Source: DASZQY01 sp963843565
Lineage (GTDB): Bacteria > Pseudomonadota > Alphaproteobacteria > Rhizobiales > Kaistiaceae
Reading direction: 5' to 3'
Assembly (NCBI GenBank): GCA_963843565.1
Contig: CAWJKY010000001.1
Coordinates: 62,001-126,000 of the forward strand
Length of the DNA stretch: 64,000 bases
Of the stretch, positions 1-9,039 are shown piece by piece. Within the stretch, counting starts at the first letter, position 1. Every line of letters begins with the position of its first letter. The notes beneath the pieces were generated by a model. It did not search any database, was not told the origin of the DNA, and saw nothing but the letters and a program-made list of their open reading frames with translations. The translations under genes and the position numbers were made by a program.

Positions 1-19
1 TCGCGAGGACGCCTCGACC

Positions 20-1069
20 GTGCGCCAGCCGATCTACGGCATCCTGATCGGCAACTTTCTCACCGTCGGCCTCGTTCTGCTGCTGCGCCATCACATCCTG
101 CTTCCCGAGGTCGGCGGAAGCCTGCCCAACTTCGCCTTCATGGACCAAATGGGCTGGCTCATGGTGTGGGGGACGACGCTCCTCTACATCGACTGCATCC
201 TGATCATCCTGCTCTACGAGCGCTCAGCGGCGTGGTTCGGCGACCGGCCGCTGCTGCGCATCGTGGCGAGCACCATGCTGGTGCTGACCTTCGATCAGGT
301 CGGCTTTTACGCGGTGCTGCGCTTCGTTCTCGGCCTGCCGTTCAGCGTGCTCGCCGGAGGCTGGATCGCGAAGATGGCGGCGGCGATCCTCTACAGCGTC
401 CTCGCCGCGGCCTATCTGAGGTGGGTTGAGGCGGCGCGGCCTGCCTATCGGCGCAAGCTCGGCGATGTCTTCGACGCGCTCACCTATCGCCAGCGCTACG
501 AGGCGCTGCTGCGCGAAAGCGGCCGCGATTCGTTGACCGGCCTGCTCGACCGCGGGCGCTTCGACCGGGATGGCGTTCGCCTGGTCGCCGGGGCGCTTAC
601 CCGGCGACGTCCGATCAGCCTGCTGGTCGTCGACGTCGATCATTTCAAGACGATCAATGACAGCTACGGCCACGCCATGGGCGACGAAGCATTGCGCAGC
701 ATCGCCGCGGAATTCCACGAGGCGGTCCGCGAGGACGATCAGATCTATCGCTACGGCGGGGAGGAATTCGCGGTGCTTTGCCACGGGCTCCCGCATCAGG
801 CGGCGATTCTGGCCGGCGAACGCCTGCGGCTCGGAACCGCCGCGCTTCAAATTCCCGGGATCGCGGAGCCGATCACGGTCAGCGTCGGCGTCGCCTCGGC
901 GCCCGACGACGGCGACAATCTCGCCGAGCTGTTCGCGATGGCGGACAAGCGCCTCTACGAGGCCAAGAACAGCGGCCGCGATCGCGTGGTCGGCAGGCGC
1001 ACGGTGCCGCGTGGTGCCGGCGTGGTCGGCCTGCACCAGGAGGCGACGGCCGCCGGCCGCAAGGGCTGA
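20..1069 (+). CDS. Membrane-bound diguanylate cyclase (GGDEF)
   Basis: Makes the second messenger cyclic di-GMP from two GTP at the inner membrane. Four hydrophobic segments lie in about residues 4-28, 43-68, 78-105 and 112-135; this N-terminal part resembles the VUPS-type membrane sensor often fused to GGDEF domains, though I name that from memory. The GGDEF domain follows, with the opening motif DSLTGL near residue 170, catalytic GGEEF at 246-250 and a product-inhibition RxxD site (REDD) at 237-240, so the enzyme looks active and feedback-controlled. The GTG start at 20 has a weak GAGGA 10 bases upstream, but the frame stays open to the window edge, so the true start may lie further left. 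It converges on the DUF4424 gene with a 5-base gap. Confidence 0.85.
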   Translation: MRQPIYGILIGNFLTVGLVLLLRHHILLPEVGGSLPNFAFMDQMGWLMVWGTTLLYIDCILIILLYERSAAWFGDRPLLRIVASTMLVLTFDQVGFYAVLRFVLGLPFSVLAGGWIAKMAAAILYSVLAAAYLRWVEAARPAYRRKLGDVFDALTYRQRYEALLRESGRDSLTGLLDRGRFDRDGVRLVAGALTRRRPISLLVVDVDHFKTINDSYGHAMGDEALRSIAAEFHEAVREDDQIYRYGGEEFAVLCHGLPHQAAILAGERLRLGTAALQIPGIAEPITVSVGVASAPDDGDNLAELFAMADKRLYEAKNSGRDRVVGRRTVPRGAGVVGLHQEATAAGRKG

Positions 1070-1074
1070 AGCGT

Positions 1075-2046
1075 CTACTGGCCGGTCGCCGGGACGGCGA
1101 TGAGCACGTTCAGTTCCTGCTCGGGCACGAAGTCGGTTGCCGTCATCTCGAACTGAGTCGGCGCGATCTTCTTCACACTCGTCCCGCAGAACGACACCAG
1201 CGCGTCCGGACTGCCCTTGTCGACGACCAGGCGGAACTTGCCGATCGGACCCGACCAGTTGAGGGCCGTCGTCAGGATGTAGCTGATGCGCTTCTCGTTC
1301 ATGTAGGGGAAGCCGGTGTTGGCAACGGCGCCGAGTTTGGCCCGTGCGGCACGCGCAAAGGCGTCGTCGATGCAGTAGCTCTTCTTGTAGCCGGCGTCTT
1401 CCAGGGCCCAGTCGCCGAAGAAGCCGAAGCCGACCACCGGCTTGTATTCGTGCTCGACGACGATCTCCTTGCCCGGCGGAAAGGTCTGTTCCCAGTAGAA
1501 CGTCGCCTCGTACTTCCAGGCGGCGAAGGTGCTGTAGGGATCGACGAGCACCAGACCGAGGCGGTTCAGTTCGTCGCGTTCGGCCGCCGGTATGTCGCGC
1601 AGCGTATCGTAGAGCCCGTCGGCGATCGGATTGAGCGGCAGGTTGCGTGCCTTCAGTTCGGCGGTGCGGTCGACGCCCATCGCGGTCGCTCGGCCGTCGA
1701 GCGAAGCGTCGACCGGCTTGCCGTCGACCGTCACGGTGAAGTCGACGAAGTTCGCGTTGGCGCCGTCCGGCAGCACGATATTCATGTCGTCGGGCACGGT
1801 GGCGTCGATCGGGGGCAGGGGAAACGCCACCACGTAGGTCACCGGCGCGTCGGTGTGGTTGCGGAAGTGGTAGGTGACCTTCACCTTGTCGGCGGAGACG
1901 TAGAGATCCTCCGAGAGCAGGTCGATCTGGTCGTTGCGAACCAGCTCCAGGCCGCCGGCGCCGAGCTGCGCGGTCGAGTCGTTGGCGGATGCCGACCCTG
2001 CCGCGATGAGACCGAGGACGGTGGCAACAACGACCAAGCTACGCAT
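1075..2046 (-). CDS. DUF4424-type secreted protein
   Basis: A 323-residue exported protein of unknown function. The first 23 or so residues form a signal peptide (MRSLVVVATVLGLIAAGSAS, then Ala-Asn). The mature part, with VKVTYHFRNHTDAPVTYVVA followed by a run of acidic and proline-rich strands, resembles the DUF4424 family; I recognise the family only by overall look. I chose the ATG at 2046 because it begins the signal peptide, although the frame is open far upstream inside the homospermidine synthase gene. Only 8 bases separate it from the end of that gene, so the two are probably cotranscribed, though nothing in the sequence links their functions. Confidence 0.7.
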   Translation of the reverse strand: MRSLVVVATVLGLIAAGSASANDSTAQLGAGGLELVRNDQIDLLSEDLYVSADKVKVTYHFRNHTDAPVTYVVAFPLPPIDATVPDDMNIVLPDGANANFVDFTVTVDGKPVDASLDGRATAMGVDRTAELKARNLPLNPIADGLYDTLRDIPAAERDELNRLGLVLVDPYSTFAAWKYEATFYWEQTFPPGKEIVVEHEYKPVVGFGFFGDWALEDAGYKKSYCIDDAFARAARAKLGAVANTGFPYMNEKRISYILTTALNWSGPIGKFRLVVDKGSPDALVSFCGTSVKKIAPTQFEMTATDFVPEQELNVLIAVPATGQ

Positions 2047-2054
2047 CGAAAAAA

Positions 2055-3491
2055 TCACCTCACGAGGACGTTCCTGAACTGCCACGGATCGCTCTCGTCG
2101 ACGTCCTCGGGGAACATTCCGGGTCGGTCGGTGAGGGGCGTCCAGTCGGTATAATACCCCTTTACGGGGCCGAGGTACGGCCGCTGAACCTCGAGACAGC
2201 GGCGGTAGTCGATCTCGTCGGTTTCGACGATGCCGGCCTCGGGATGCTCCAGCGCCCACACCATTCCGGCGAGCACCGCCGACGTCACCTGGAGGCCGGT
2301 GGCGTTCTGGTACGAGGCGATGCGCCGCGTCTCGTCGATGGAAAGTTGCGAGCCGTACCAGTAGGCGTTCTTCGCGTGGCCGTAGAGCAGCACGCCGAGC
2401 TCGTCGATGCCCTCGACGATCTCGTCCTCGTCGAGGATGTGAACCTTCTTCTGCCTGGTGCCGGCCCGGCCAAACAGCTCGTGGAACGACAGCACCGCGT
2501 CGTCGGCCGGGTGGTAGGCGTAGTGACAGGTCGGCCGGTAGGCGACCTTGTCGCCGTCCATCACCGTGAAGTAGTCGGCGATCGAGATCGATTCGTTGTG
2601 GGTGACGAGGAAACCGTATTGGGCGCCCGGGGTCGGGCACCAGGTGCGCACGCGCGTCTCGGCGCCGGGCTGGAGCAGGTACATCGACACGCCGGTCGGC
2701 CCCTCGGCGCGGGCGTTGTCCGGCGCCCATTTCTCGTGGGTGCCCCAGCCGAGCTCGGCGGGCTGAAGGCCTTCCGAGATGAAACCTTCCACCGACCAGG
2801 TGTTGACGAACACGTCCATAGGCTTCGGCCGGCGTGAATGCTGGGTGTCGCGCTCGGCGATGTGAATGCCCTTGACGCCGAGGTCGCGGGCGAGCCGCGC
2901 CCAGCCGTCTCGGTTTTCGGCGGCTGGCTCCTTGAAATCTGGCATCTTGCTGTCGCGGGCGAGGTTGACGAGCGCCTGCTTGACGAACCACGACACCATG
3001 CCCGGGTTGGCGCCGCAGCACGAGACGGCGGTCGTGCCACCGGGGTTGCGGGCCTTCTCGTCGCGTACGGTCTGGCGGAGCGCGTAGTTGGTGCGGTTCT
3101 CGTTCCCCTTCGCCCGGTCGAAGTAGAAGCCCGGCCACGGCTCCACGACCGTGTCGATGTAGAGCGCACCGATCTCGCGGCACAGCCGCATGAAATCGAG
3201 CGACGAGGTGTCGACCGAGAGGTTCACGCAGAAGCCCTGGCCACCGCCGGCGGTCAGAAGCTGGGTCAGCAGGGCGCGGTAGTTGTCCGGGGTGATCGCC
3301 TTGTGGAGGAAACGAACGCCGTGGTTGTCGAGGATTTCGCGGTGGCTGTCATCGGGATCGATCACCACGAAACGGGCCTTGTCGTAGGTGAAATGGCGCT
3401 CGAGCAGCGGCAGCATGCCTTTGCCGATCGAGCCGAAGCCGATCATCACGACGGGGCCGTCGATCTTGCCGTAGACAGGCCAATCCACCAT
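2055..3491 (-). CDS. hss: Homospermidine synthase
   Basis: Transfers an aminobutyl group between two putrescine molecules, with NAD as a bound cofactor, to give sym-homospermidine, a common alphaproteobacterial polyamine. The 478-residue length matches bacterial homospermidine synthases of the saccharopine-dehydrogenase fold. A Rossmann motif GFGSIG is at residues 18-23, followed by VVIDPDD at the end of the second strand, and the conserved stretches SCCGANPGMVSWFVKQAL and NTWSVEGF are present. The start ATG at 3491 has a purine-rich GAGAGAACGG just upstream. It is the first gene of a two-gene unit with the DUF4424 gene. Ornithine decarboxylase, which would supply putrescine, is encoded at 13.4-14.5 kb. 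Confidence 0.92.
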   Translation of the reverse strand: MVDWPVYGKIDGPVVMIGFGSIGKGMLPLLERHFTYDKARFVVIDPDDSHREILDNHGVRFLHKAITPDNYRALLTQLLTAGGGQGFCVNLSVDTSSLDFMRLCREIGALYIDTVVEPWPGFYFDRAKGNENRTNYALRQTVRDEKARNPGGTTAVSCCGANPGMVSWFVKQALVNLARDSKMPDFKEPAAENRDGWARLARDLGVKGIHIAERDTQHSRRPKPMDVFVNTWSVEGFISEGLQPAELGWGTHEKWAPDNARAEGPTGVSMYLLQPGAETRVRTWCPTPGAQYGFLVTHNESISIADYFTVMDGDKVAYRPTCHYAYHPADDAVLSFHELFGRAGTRQKKVHILDEDEIVEGIDELGVLLYGHAKNAYWYGSQLSIDETRRIASYQNATGLQVTSAVLAGMVWALEHPEAGIVETDEIDYRRCLEVQRPYLGPVKGYYTDWTPLTDRPGMFPEDVDESDPWQFRNVLVR

Positions 3492-3636
3492 CCGTTCTCT
3501 CCTCGCTCGTTTGCCTGAGGGTTTGATGGCGGGTTCGTGGCGGCCGAGTCAACCTGCCGTGAAGTGCGATTGACCGGCCGATTGCCGCGCCTATGTGCCG
3601 CCGGTGGCGACGTGCGTGCTTGAGAAGAGGCCTGAG

Positions 3637-4887
3637 ATGACCCACCGGACCGCAGTCCGCCTTGCCGCCGCCGCCTGGCTCGCCCTGCTGGTGGCGAGTC
3701 CCGCCTTCGCCGAGGCCGTTCCGCCTTCCGGAAACGCCGTTTTCGACCGGGCGATCGCGCTTGCCGACGAACACCTCTATTCGACCGACCTCCTCCCCGC
3801 CTTCCACCAGGCCGCGGCCGCCCTCATCGCCGCCGAACCGAAGCCGCTCGATGCCGACGAGGCGGTCCGCCTGCTGCTCGCCAGCCTCGGCACCTCGCAC
3901 ACCGGCCGCTACACGCCCGATCGGATCGACTACTACGAACTGAGCGACGTGTTCCGTTTTGCGCTGCGCCGCGACATCCGCCGTCTCTTCCCGCCGGACG
4001 GCGCGGTCGCCTACGATGGCGTCGGCCTGGTATCGAAGGTGATCGACGGCCGTCGCTTCGTCACCGACGTCTACGACGGCCTGCCGGCCAAGGCCGCCGG
4101 CGTCATGGTCGGCGACGAGATCGTCGCGGTGGACGGCCAGCCGTTCGCCGAGATCGGCTCGTTCCGCGGCAAGGCTGGCAGCGCCGTCGACCTTCGGGTG
4201 CGCCACACCTCTGACGCTTCACCGGTCACCATTCATCTGCCGGTGGTGCGCATCCAGCCGGGCGATGCCTTCGTGGCCGCGATCACCGACAGCGTCCGCG
4301 TCATCGACGCGGGCAACCGCAAGATCGGCGTCGTCCACCTGTGGACCTACACCCGCGGCGACATCACCGATCTTCTCAACCGCGAACTCGCCACCACGCT
4401 GAAGGACGTCGACGGGCTGATCCTCGATCTCAGGAGCCGCTGGGGCGGAGCGCCCGCCGACGCGGCGGAAACCTTCGTCGGCGGCAGCGCCGACATGACC
4501 ATGACCGAGCGCGGCAAGGTCAGCTATGTCAACACGCGCTTCCACAAGCCGATCGTGGCGATCATCGACGGCGGCACGCGCAGCGGCATGGAACTGCTCG
4601 CCTATTCGCTGAAGAAGAACGGCGTTCCGCTGGTCGGGGCGCCGACTGCCGGCAACGTGCTGGCGGCGACCGTCTACCTGCTCCCCGACGATTCGCTCCT
4701 GGAGCTGCCGGTTGCGGACGTCGCCGTCGATGGCATCCGCCTTGAGGGCAACCCGGTGCAGCCCGACATCTCGGTTCCCTTCGACATCCGCTATGCCAAC
4801 GGCGCCGACCCGCAGTTCGACGCGGCGCTGGCGCTCATGACCGAGCGCCTCGCTGGCGCCGCCGGTGGGACGAACGAAGCCGATTAG
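3637..4887 (+). CDS. S41-family (CtpA-like) serine peptidase
   Basis: A 416-residue exported or periplasmic peptidase of the C-terminal-processing group. A signal peptide (about residues 1-25, ending ASPAFA) is followed by a helical region, a PDZ-like segment (roughly 130-190, containing GLPAKAAGVMVGDEIVAVDG) and the S41 core. The likely nucleophile is Ser316 in GGTRSGMELLAY. The usual distant lysine is not obvious because the region after GAPTAGN is unlike typical CtpA, so this may be a Tricorn-like or diverged member. The ATG at 3637, with GAAGAGG eight bases upstream, is preferred to the ATG at 3595 because it begins the signal peptide. Its stop codon overlaps that of the convergent cupin gene. 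Confidence 0.8.
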   Translation: MTHRTAVRLAAAAWLALLVASPAFAEAVPPSGNAVFDRAIALADEHLYSTDLLPAFHQAAAALIAAEPKPLDADEAVRLLLASLGTSHTGRYTPDRIDYYELSDVFRFALRRDIRRLFPPDGAVAYDGVGLVSKVIDGRRFVTDVYDGLPAKAAGVMVGDEIVAVDGQPFAEIGSFRGKAGSAVDLRVRHTSDASPVTIHLPVVRIQPGDAFVAAITDSVRVIDAGNRKIGVVHLWTYTRGDITDLLNRELATTLKDVDGLILDLRSRWGGAPADAAETFVGGSADMTMTERGKVSYVNTRFHKPIVAIIDGGTRSGMELLAYSLKKNGVPLVGAPTAGNVLAATVYLLPDDSLLELPVADVAVDGIRLEGNPVQPDISVPFDIRYANGADPQFDAALALMTERLAGAAGGTNEAD

Positions 4888-5252
4888 TCGGGGAGGCCGG
4901 CGAAGAACCAGGTGACCGGCGCGTCGCCCGTCACTTCGGACAGATGGCCCTTGCCGGTGAGGTCGTTGAGCAGGAACACGTCGCCCGGCCGCACGTCAAT
5001 CGCAGTGCCGTCGGAGAGGGTCAGCCGCATCCTGCCGCTCAGCATGATCGCGTATTGCCGGCGAGGCGTCGGGTGGGGGAACTTGTCCCAGCCGGGCGGC
5101 GCCTCGAAGAAGACGCCGGTGGTGAGCGGCTCACCGGGCGAGACACTCACCGGCGCCGAGGGCGGTGCGAAATCGCGCAGGCTCAGCGGAACATCGATCT
5201 TGCGCAGGTGAGTTTCGCCGTCCGCATCGCTGAATACCTCGGTGATCTGCAT
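4884..5252 (-). CDS. Cupin-domain protein
   Basis: A 122-residue single-domain cupin. The barrel is seen in RRQYAIMLSGRMRLTLSDG and DVRPGDVFLLNDLTGKGH, matching the two cupin motifs; HLSEVTG and WFFAGLP close the fold. Cupins of this size bind a metal or small ligand, but nothing here identifies the substrate. The ATG at 5252 is the natural start; the same frame is open through the M3 peptidase gene on the other strand, which is a coding shadow. It is transcribed divergently from that peptidase gene across a 96-base gap and overlaps the S41 peptidase stop by four bases. Confidence 0.75.
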   Translation of the reverse strand: MQITEVFSDADGETHLRKIDVPLSLRDFAPPSAPVSVSPGEPLTTGVFFEAPPGWDKFPHPTPRRQYAIMLSGRMRLTLSDGTAIDVRPGDVFLLNDLTGKGHLSEVTGDAPVTWFFAGLPD

Positions 5253-5348
5253 GTGGCCTCCGCGGTCGGTCCGGCGCGTCGTCCCTACACGCGCGCCCCG
5301 GCAGCGGCTATATAGCCTCTTCCCCCTTCGCTCGGACAGCATCACGCC

Positions 5349-7400
5349 ATGACCAGCGCCGCCGACAATCCGCTCCTTGCCAGCCCGACCAACGATCTCG
5401 GTCTGCCGCCGTTCGACAAGATAAAGCCGGAGCATTTCCGGCCGGCCTTCGACGCCGCCATGGCCGCCCAGAACGGGGCCGTGGCGGCGATCGCTGCGTC
5501 GCAAGAGCCGGCGACCTTCGATAATACCATCGTGGCGGTGGAGCGGTCCGGGCTCGATCTCGACCGGGTCGCGTCGATCTTCTTCCACCTCGCCTCCGCC
5601 GACACCAACGACGCCCTCCAGGCCGTCGAGCGCGAGGTGGCGCCGGTGCTCGCCCGTCATTCGAGCGCCATCTACATGAACGCGCCGTTGTTCAAGCGCA
5701 TCGAAGCGGTGTGGAAGGATCGCGAGTCGCTCGGCGCCGAAGAGCGTCAGGTTGTCGACCGCTACCACACCCACTTCGTGCGCGCCGGCGCCGCGCTCGA
5801 TGCGGCCGGCAAGACGCGCCTTGCGGCCATCGTCGAGCGGCAGGCGGAGATCGGCACACAGTTCAGCCAGAACGTGCTGGCCGACGAGTCGGGCTGGACG
5901 CTGGTGCTGGACGGCCCGGACGATCTCGCGGGCCTGCCCGACTCGCTCGTCGCCTCCGCCGCGGAGGCGGCCAACGAACGCGGCCTTGCCGGCAAGTATG
6001 TCGTTACGCTGCTGCGCTCGTCGATCGAGCCGTTTCTGACCTTCTCGACCCGCCGCGACCTCCGCGAAAAGGCGTTTGCCGCCTGGGCCGAGCGTGGCGC
6101 CTTCGGCGGCAAGACCGACAACCGGGAGCTCATCTCGGAGATGATCTCGCTGCGCGCCGAGCGCGCCTGCCTGATGGGCTATCCGAGCTACGCCCACTAT
6201 CGCCTCGCCGACACCATGGCGAAGACGCCGGAAGCGGTCAGCGACCTGCTGAAATCGGTGTGGGAGCCGGCCAAGGCGCGCGCCACGCAAGAGCGCGAGA
6301 AGCTCCAGGAGCAGGTCGCCTCGGAAGGCGGCAACTTCGACCTCGCGCCGTGGGACTGGCGCCACTACGCCGAGCGCGTGCGCAAGGCCGCCTACGATTT
6401 CGACGACGCCGAGCTGAAGCCCTATCTCCAGCTGGACAAGGTCATCGCCGGCGCTTTCCACGTGGCGAGCCGCCTGTTCGGGCTGTCCTTCGAGGAGGCG
6501 ACCGGTCTCGCCCTCTACAATCCCGATGTGCGCGTCTGGAAGGTCACCGGCGCCGGCGGCAAGCCGGTCGGCACGTTCCTCGGCGACTATTTCGCGCGGC
6601 CGTCGAAACGCAGCGGCGCCTGGATGACGGGCTTGCGCGACCAGCAGAAGCTGACCGGCGACGTCCGCCCCGTCATCGTCAACGTCATGAACTTCTCCAA
6701 GGGGCCGAAGGGCAAGCCGACGCTGATTTCCTTCGAGGACGCCCGCACCCTCTTCCACGAGTTCGGCCACGCCCTCCACGGGCTGCTCTCCGACGTGACC
6801 TATCCGCTGATCGCCGGCACCAACGTCGCCCGCGACTTCGTCGAACTGCCCTCGCAGCTCTACGAGCACTGGCTGGAGGAGCCCGAGGTTCTGCGCGCCT
6901 TTGCCGTCCATGCGGAGACCGGCGAGGTGATGCCGGAGGCGCTGCTTGCCAAGGTGCTCGCCGCTCGCCGCTTCAATCAGGGCTTCGCCACCGTCGAATA
7001 CACCTCCTCGGCACTGGTCGATCTCGACCTGCACCTGCTGCCGTCGGCGGACGATGTCGACGTCATCCAGTTCGAGAAGGAGGCGCTGGAGCGCATCGGC
7101 ATGCCCGAGGCCATGGCCATGCGCCATCGCACGCCGCACTTCGCCCATATCTTCTCGGGCGACGGCTATGCGTCGGGCTACTACAGCTACTTGTGGTCGG
7201 AGGTGCTCGACGCCGACGCCTTCGAGGCGTTCTCGGAAGCCGGCGACATCTTCGATGCGCCAACTGCGAAGCGCCTTCACGATCACGTCTATTCGGCGGG
7301 CTATCGGCGCGACCCGGCGGACGCCTACAAGGCGTTCCGCGGCCGCATGCCTTCGACCGACCCGCTGCTCAGGAAGCGGGGACTGGACCAGAGCTCATAG
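5349..7400 (+). CDS. dcp: M3-family zinc oligopeptidase / peptidyl-dipeptidase
   Basis: A 683-residue cytosolic zinc metallopeptidase that cleaves short peptides. The zinc motif HEFGH is at residues 470-474, followed by the M3 signature AGTNVARDFVELPSQLYEHW, and a conserved late motif SGDGYASGYYSYLW that helps bind substrate. The FHEFGHALHGLL form is closer to peptidyl-dipeptidase Dcp than to oligopeptidase A, so dcp is the best name, but the two are hard to tell apart by eye. No signal peptide is visible. The gene stands alone between the divergent cupin gene and the downstream epimerase gene, 73 bases away. Confidence 0.9.
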   Translation: MTSAADNPLLASPTNDLGLPPFDKIKPEHFRPAFDAAMAAQNGAVAAIAASQEPATFDNTIVAVERSGLDLDRVASIFFHLASADTNDALQAVEREVAPVLARHSSAIYMNAPLFKRIEAVWKDRESLGAEERQVVDRYHTHFVRAGAALDAAGKTRLAAIVERQAEIGTQFSQNVLADESGWTLVLDGPDDLAGLPDSLVASAAEAANERGLAGKYVVTLLRSSIEPFLTFSTRRDLREKAFAAWAERGAFGGKTDNRELISEMISLRAERACLMGYPSYAHYRLADTMAKTPEAVSDLLKSVWEPAKARATQEREKLQEQVASEGGNFDLAPWDWRHYAERVRKAAYDFDDAELKPYLQLDKVIAGAFHVASRLFGLSFEEATGLALYNPDVRVWKVTGAGGKPVGTFLGDYFARPSKRSGAWMTGLRDQQKLTGDVRPVIVNVMNFSKGPKGKPTLISFEDARTLFHEFGHALHGLLSDVTYPLIAGTNVARDFVELPSQLYEHWLEEPEVLRAFAVHAETGEVMPEALLAKVLAARRFNQGFATVEYTSSALVDLDLHLLPSADDVDVIQFEKEALERIGMPEAMAMRHRTPHFAHIFSGDGYASGYYSYLWSEVLDADAFEAFSEAGDIFDAPTAKRLHDHVYSAGYRRDPADAYKAFRGRMPSTDPLLRKRGLDQSS

Positions 7401-7473
7401 CACGGCCGGGCGTGAGCGGCGCCGCGCATCGTGCTATGCCACATGCACAAATCCAGGATTTTGGGGGGAAGAC

Positions 7474-8451
7474 ATGGCAAGCGTTCTCTACATCGGCGGC
7501 ACCGGGCAGATTTCGCTGCCGTGCGTCCAGAAGTCGGTCGAGGCCGGCCACAAGGTCACGGTTCTGAACCGCGGCAGGACGGATGTGCCGTTGCCTGCCG
7601 GCGTCGAGACGCTGGTCGGCGACATGGACTCGGCGGCCTATTCCGATCTCGGCGACAAGAACTTCGACGTGGTCTGCCAGTTCCGCGCCTACACGGAGGA
7701 ACAGATGAAGCGCGACATCGCGACGTTCACCGGCAAGACCGGCCAGTACGTCTTCATCTCGTCGGCCTCGGCCTATCAGAAGCCCGCCCGCCACTACATC
7801 ATCACCGAGCGTACGCCGCTCGAAAATCCCTACTGGCTCTACAGCCGCAACAAGATCGCGTGCGAGACGATGCTGCGCGAGCAGAGCGGTTTGCCGTGGA
7901 CCATCGTTCGCCCCAGCCACACGGTCCGCACCGGCATGCCGCTGCCGTTCGGCGATGGCGACGCGGTCGCCCGCCGGCTCCTGCGCGGCGCGCCGGTGCT
8001 GGTGCACGGCGACGGCAAGACGATCTGGGCGCTCACCCGCTCGGTCGATTTCGCCGTGCCGTTCGTGAAGCTGTTCGGCAACCCGAAGGCGCTCAACGAC
8101 GATTTCCAGATCACCTCGGACCGCTCGTGGACATGGGACGAGATCACGGTGGCGATTGCCGAGGGCCTCGGGGTCGAAGCGAAGATGGTCCACGTGCCGA
8201 CCGACACGCTCATCCGCTACAACCACGACTGGGAAGGCCCGCTGATGGGCGACAAGAGCTGGTCGGCGCTCTTCGACAATTCCAAGATCAAGAGCGTCGC
8301 CGGCTCGTTCTCCTGCGCCACCGACCTCAAGACGATCCTCGAAGAGTCGATCGCCAGCTTCAAGGTGCGCAATACCGACGGCGTTCAGACCGACGAACTC
8401 GACCCGCTGATGGACCGCATCGCCGCGGAGCAGACGGCGCTGGGGGGATAG
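7474..8451 (+). CDS. NAD-dependent epimerase/dehydratase
   Basis: A 325-residue extended short-chain dehydrogenase. The nucleotide-binding loop is YIGGTGQISLPCV at the N-terminus, and the catalytic region shows SSASAYQKP with a later YSRNK (Tyr-x-x-x-Lys form). The substrate part (IVRPSHTVRTGMPLPFGDGD) is of the kind found in sugar-nucleotide or isoflavone-reductase-like enzymes; the substrate is not evident. A strong ribosome site GGGGGGAA precedes the ATG at 7474. The last 120 bases of the gene are repeated at 9149-9269, a partial duplication described separately. Confidence 0.85.
   Translation: MASVLYIGGTGQISLPCVQKSVEAGHKVTVLNRGRTDVPLPAGVETLVGDMDSAAYSDLGDKNFDVVCQFRAYTEEQMKRDIATFTGKTGQYVFISSASAYQKPARHYIITERTPLENPYWLYSRNKIACETMLREQSGLPWTIVRPSHTVRTGMPLPFGDGDAVARRLLRGAPVLVHGDGKTIWALTRSVDFAVPFVKLFGNPKALNDDFQITSDRSWTWDEITVAIAEGLGVEAKMVHVPTDTLIRYNHDWEGPLMGDKSWSALFDNSKIKSVAGSFSCATDLKTILEESIASFKVRNTDGVQTDELDPLMDRIAAEQTALGG
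8325..8444 (+). repeat. 120-bp direct repeat, copy 1 (epimerase gene tail)
   Basis: The 3' end of the epimerase gene from CCTCAAGACGATCCTC to GCGCTGGG recurs 824 bases downstream with about ten substitutions and one extra T. In this copy the frame is intact and encodes the enzyme's C-terminus. Confidence 0.9.
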
Positions 8452-8574
8452 TGGCTCACGCGAATTGAGCCGTTCCCTGCCGAACCGTGCAATGCGCGCC
8501 AGACCTGACTGACCGTTGGTGCCGAGGAGCGTTGGTCTGTTTGTTGTCGCATCGCTGTCGCGCGGGCGCGCCAG

Positions 8575-9039
8575 CTAATCGAGGCAGATGATGGTGTCGA
8601 CGTACCCCCTCTTGACGACCGCCAGACAGCCGATGGCGGGCCGGGCCGGGGTGCAGCGACCGAGCGTTCGCACCATCCCGCCCGCGATCACGCGATCGCG
8701 CCGTTGCTTGCTGAGATCGGCAATGCATGTGCCGGCGCACTCGCCGTCATCTCCGCAGGTCCTGCCGGCGTCGACCGTCGGCATCCGGCAGACTGGCCGC
8801 GGGAAGATTCCGATTGGACCCCACGTGCCGCCGGCGCTGGTGCATGCGTCAGCTGTCCCCGGCAAGGACATGCGCGGTGCGCAATCGATGATCGGCTGCT
8901 CGTAAGCGGGGCTGCCGACCTTGATCCAGTCGGATCCGACGCAGGCCCAGTAGCCACCCGCTTCGACCGCGCTCGCGCCACCTCCAAGCAGGAGCGAGGA
9001 GAGCACGCTCAAAAGCTGCAATGGCCGCGCGATGCGCAT
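8575..9039 (-). CDS. Small secreted Cys-containing protein, unknown
   Basis: A 154-residue predicted exported protein that I do not recognise. Residues 1-26 look like a signal peptide (MRIARPLQLLSVLSSLLLGG). The mature part contains about ten cysteines in motifs such as GYWACVG, IIDCAPR, DACTSAGGTW, RTCGDDGECAGTC and GRCTPARPAIGC, suggesting disulphide bonds in the periplasm or outside the cell. ACTSAGGTWGP and related phrases recur in short secreted bacterial proteins without known role. The ATG at 9039 is chosen because it starts the signal peptide; an in-frame ATG at 9132 is less likely. The gene lies between the two copies of the 120-base direct repeat and points against both neighbours, so it may have arrived by insertion. 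Confidence 0.6.
   Translation of the reverse strand: MRIARPLQLLSVLSSLLLGGGASAVEAGGYWACVGSDWIKVGSPAYEQPIIDCAPRMSLPGTADACTSAGGTWGPIGIFPRPVCRMPTVDAGRTCGDDGECAGTCIADLSKQRRDRVIAGGMVRTLGRCTPARPAIGCLAVVKRGYVDTIICLD

Noticed and set aside
778..2154. 458-codon plus-strand frame
   Set aside because: Low-complexity Arg-rich product, opposite the DUF4424 gene and overlapping the GGDEF gene; a shadow.
5253..7286. Long minus-strand frame continuing upstream of the cupin gene
   Set aside because: It is the antisense shadow of the M3 peptidase gene; only the part from 5252 downstream encodes the cupin.
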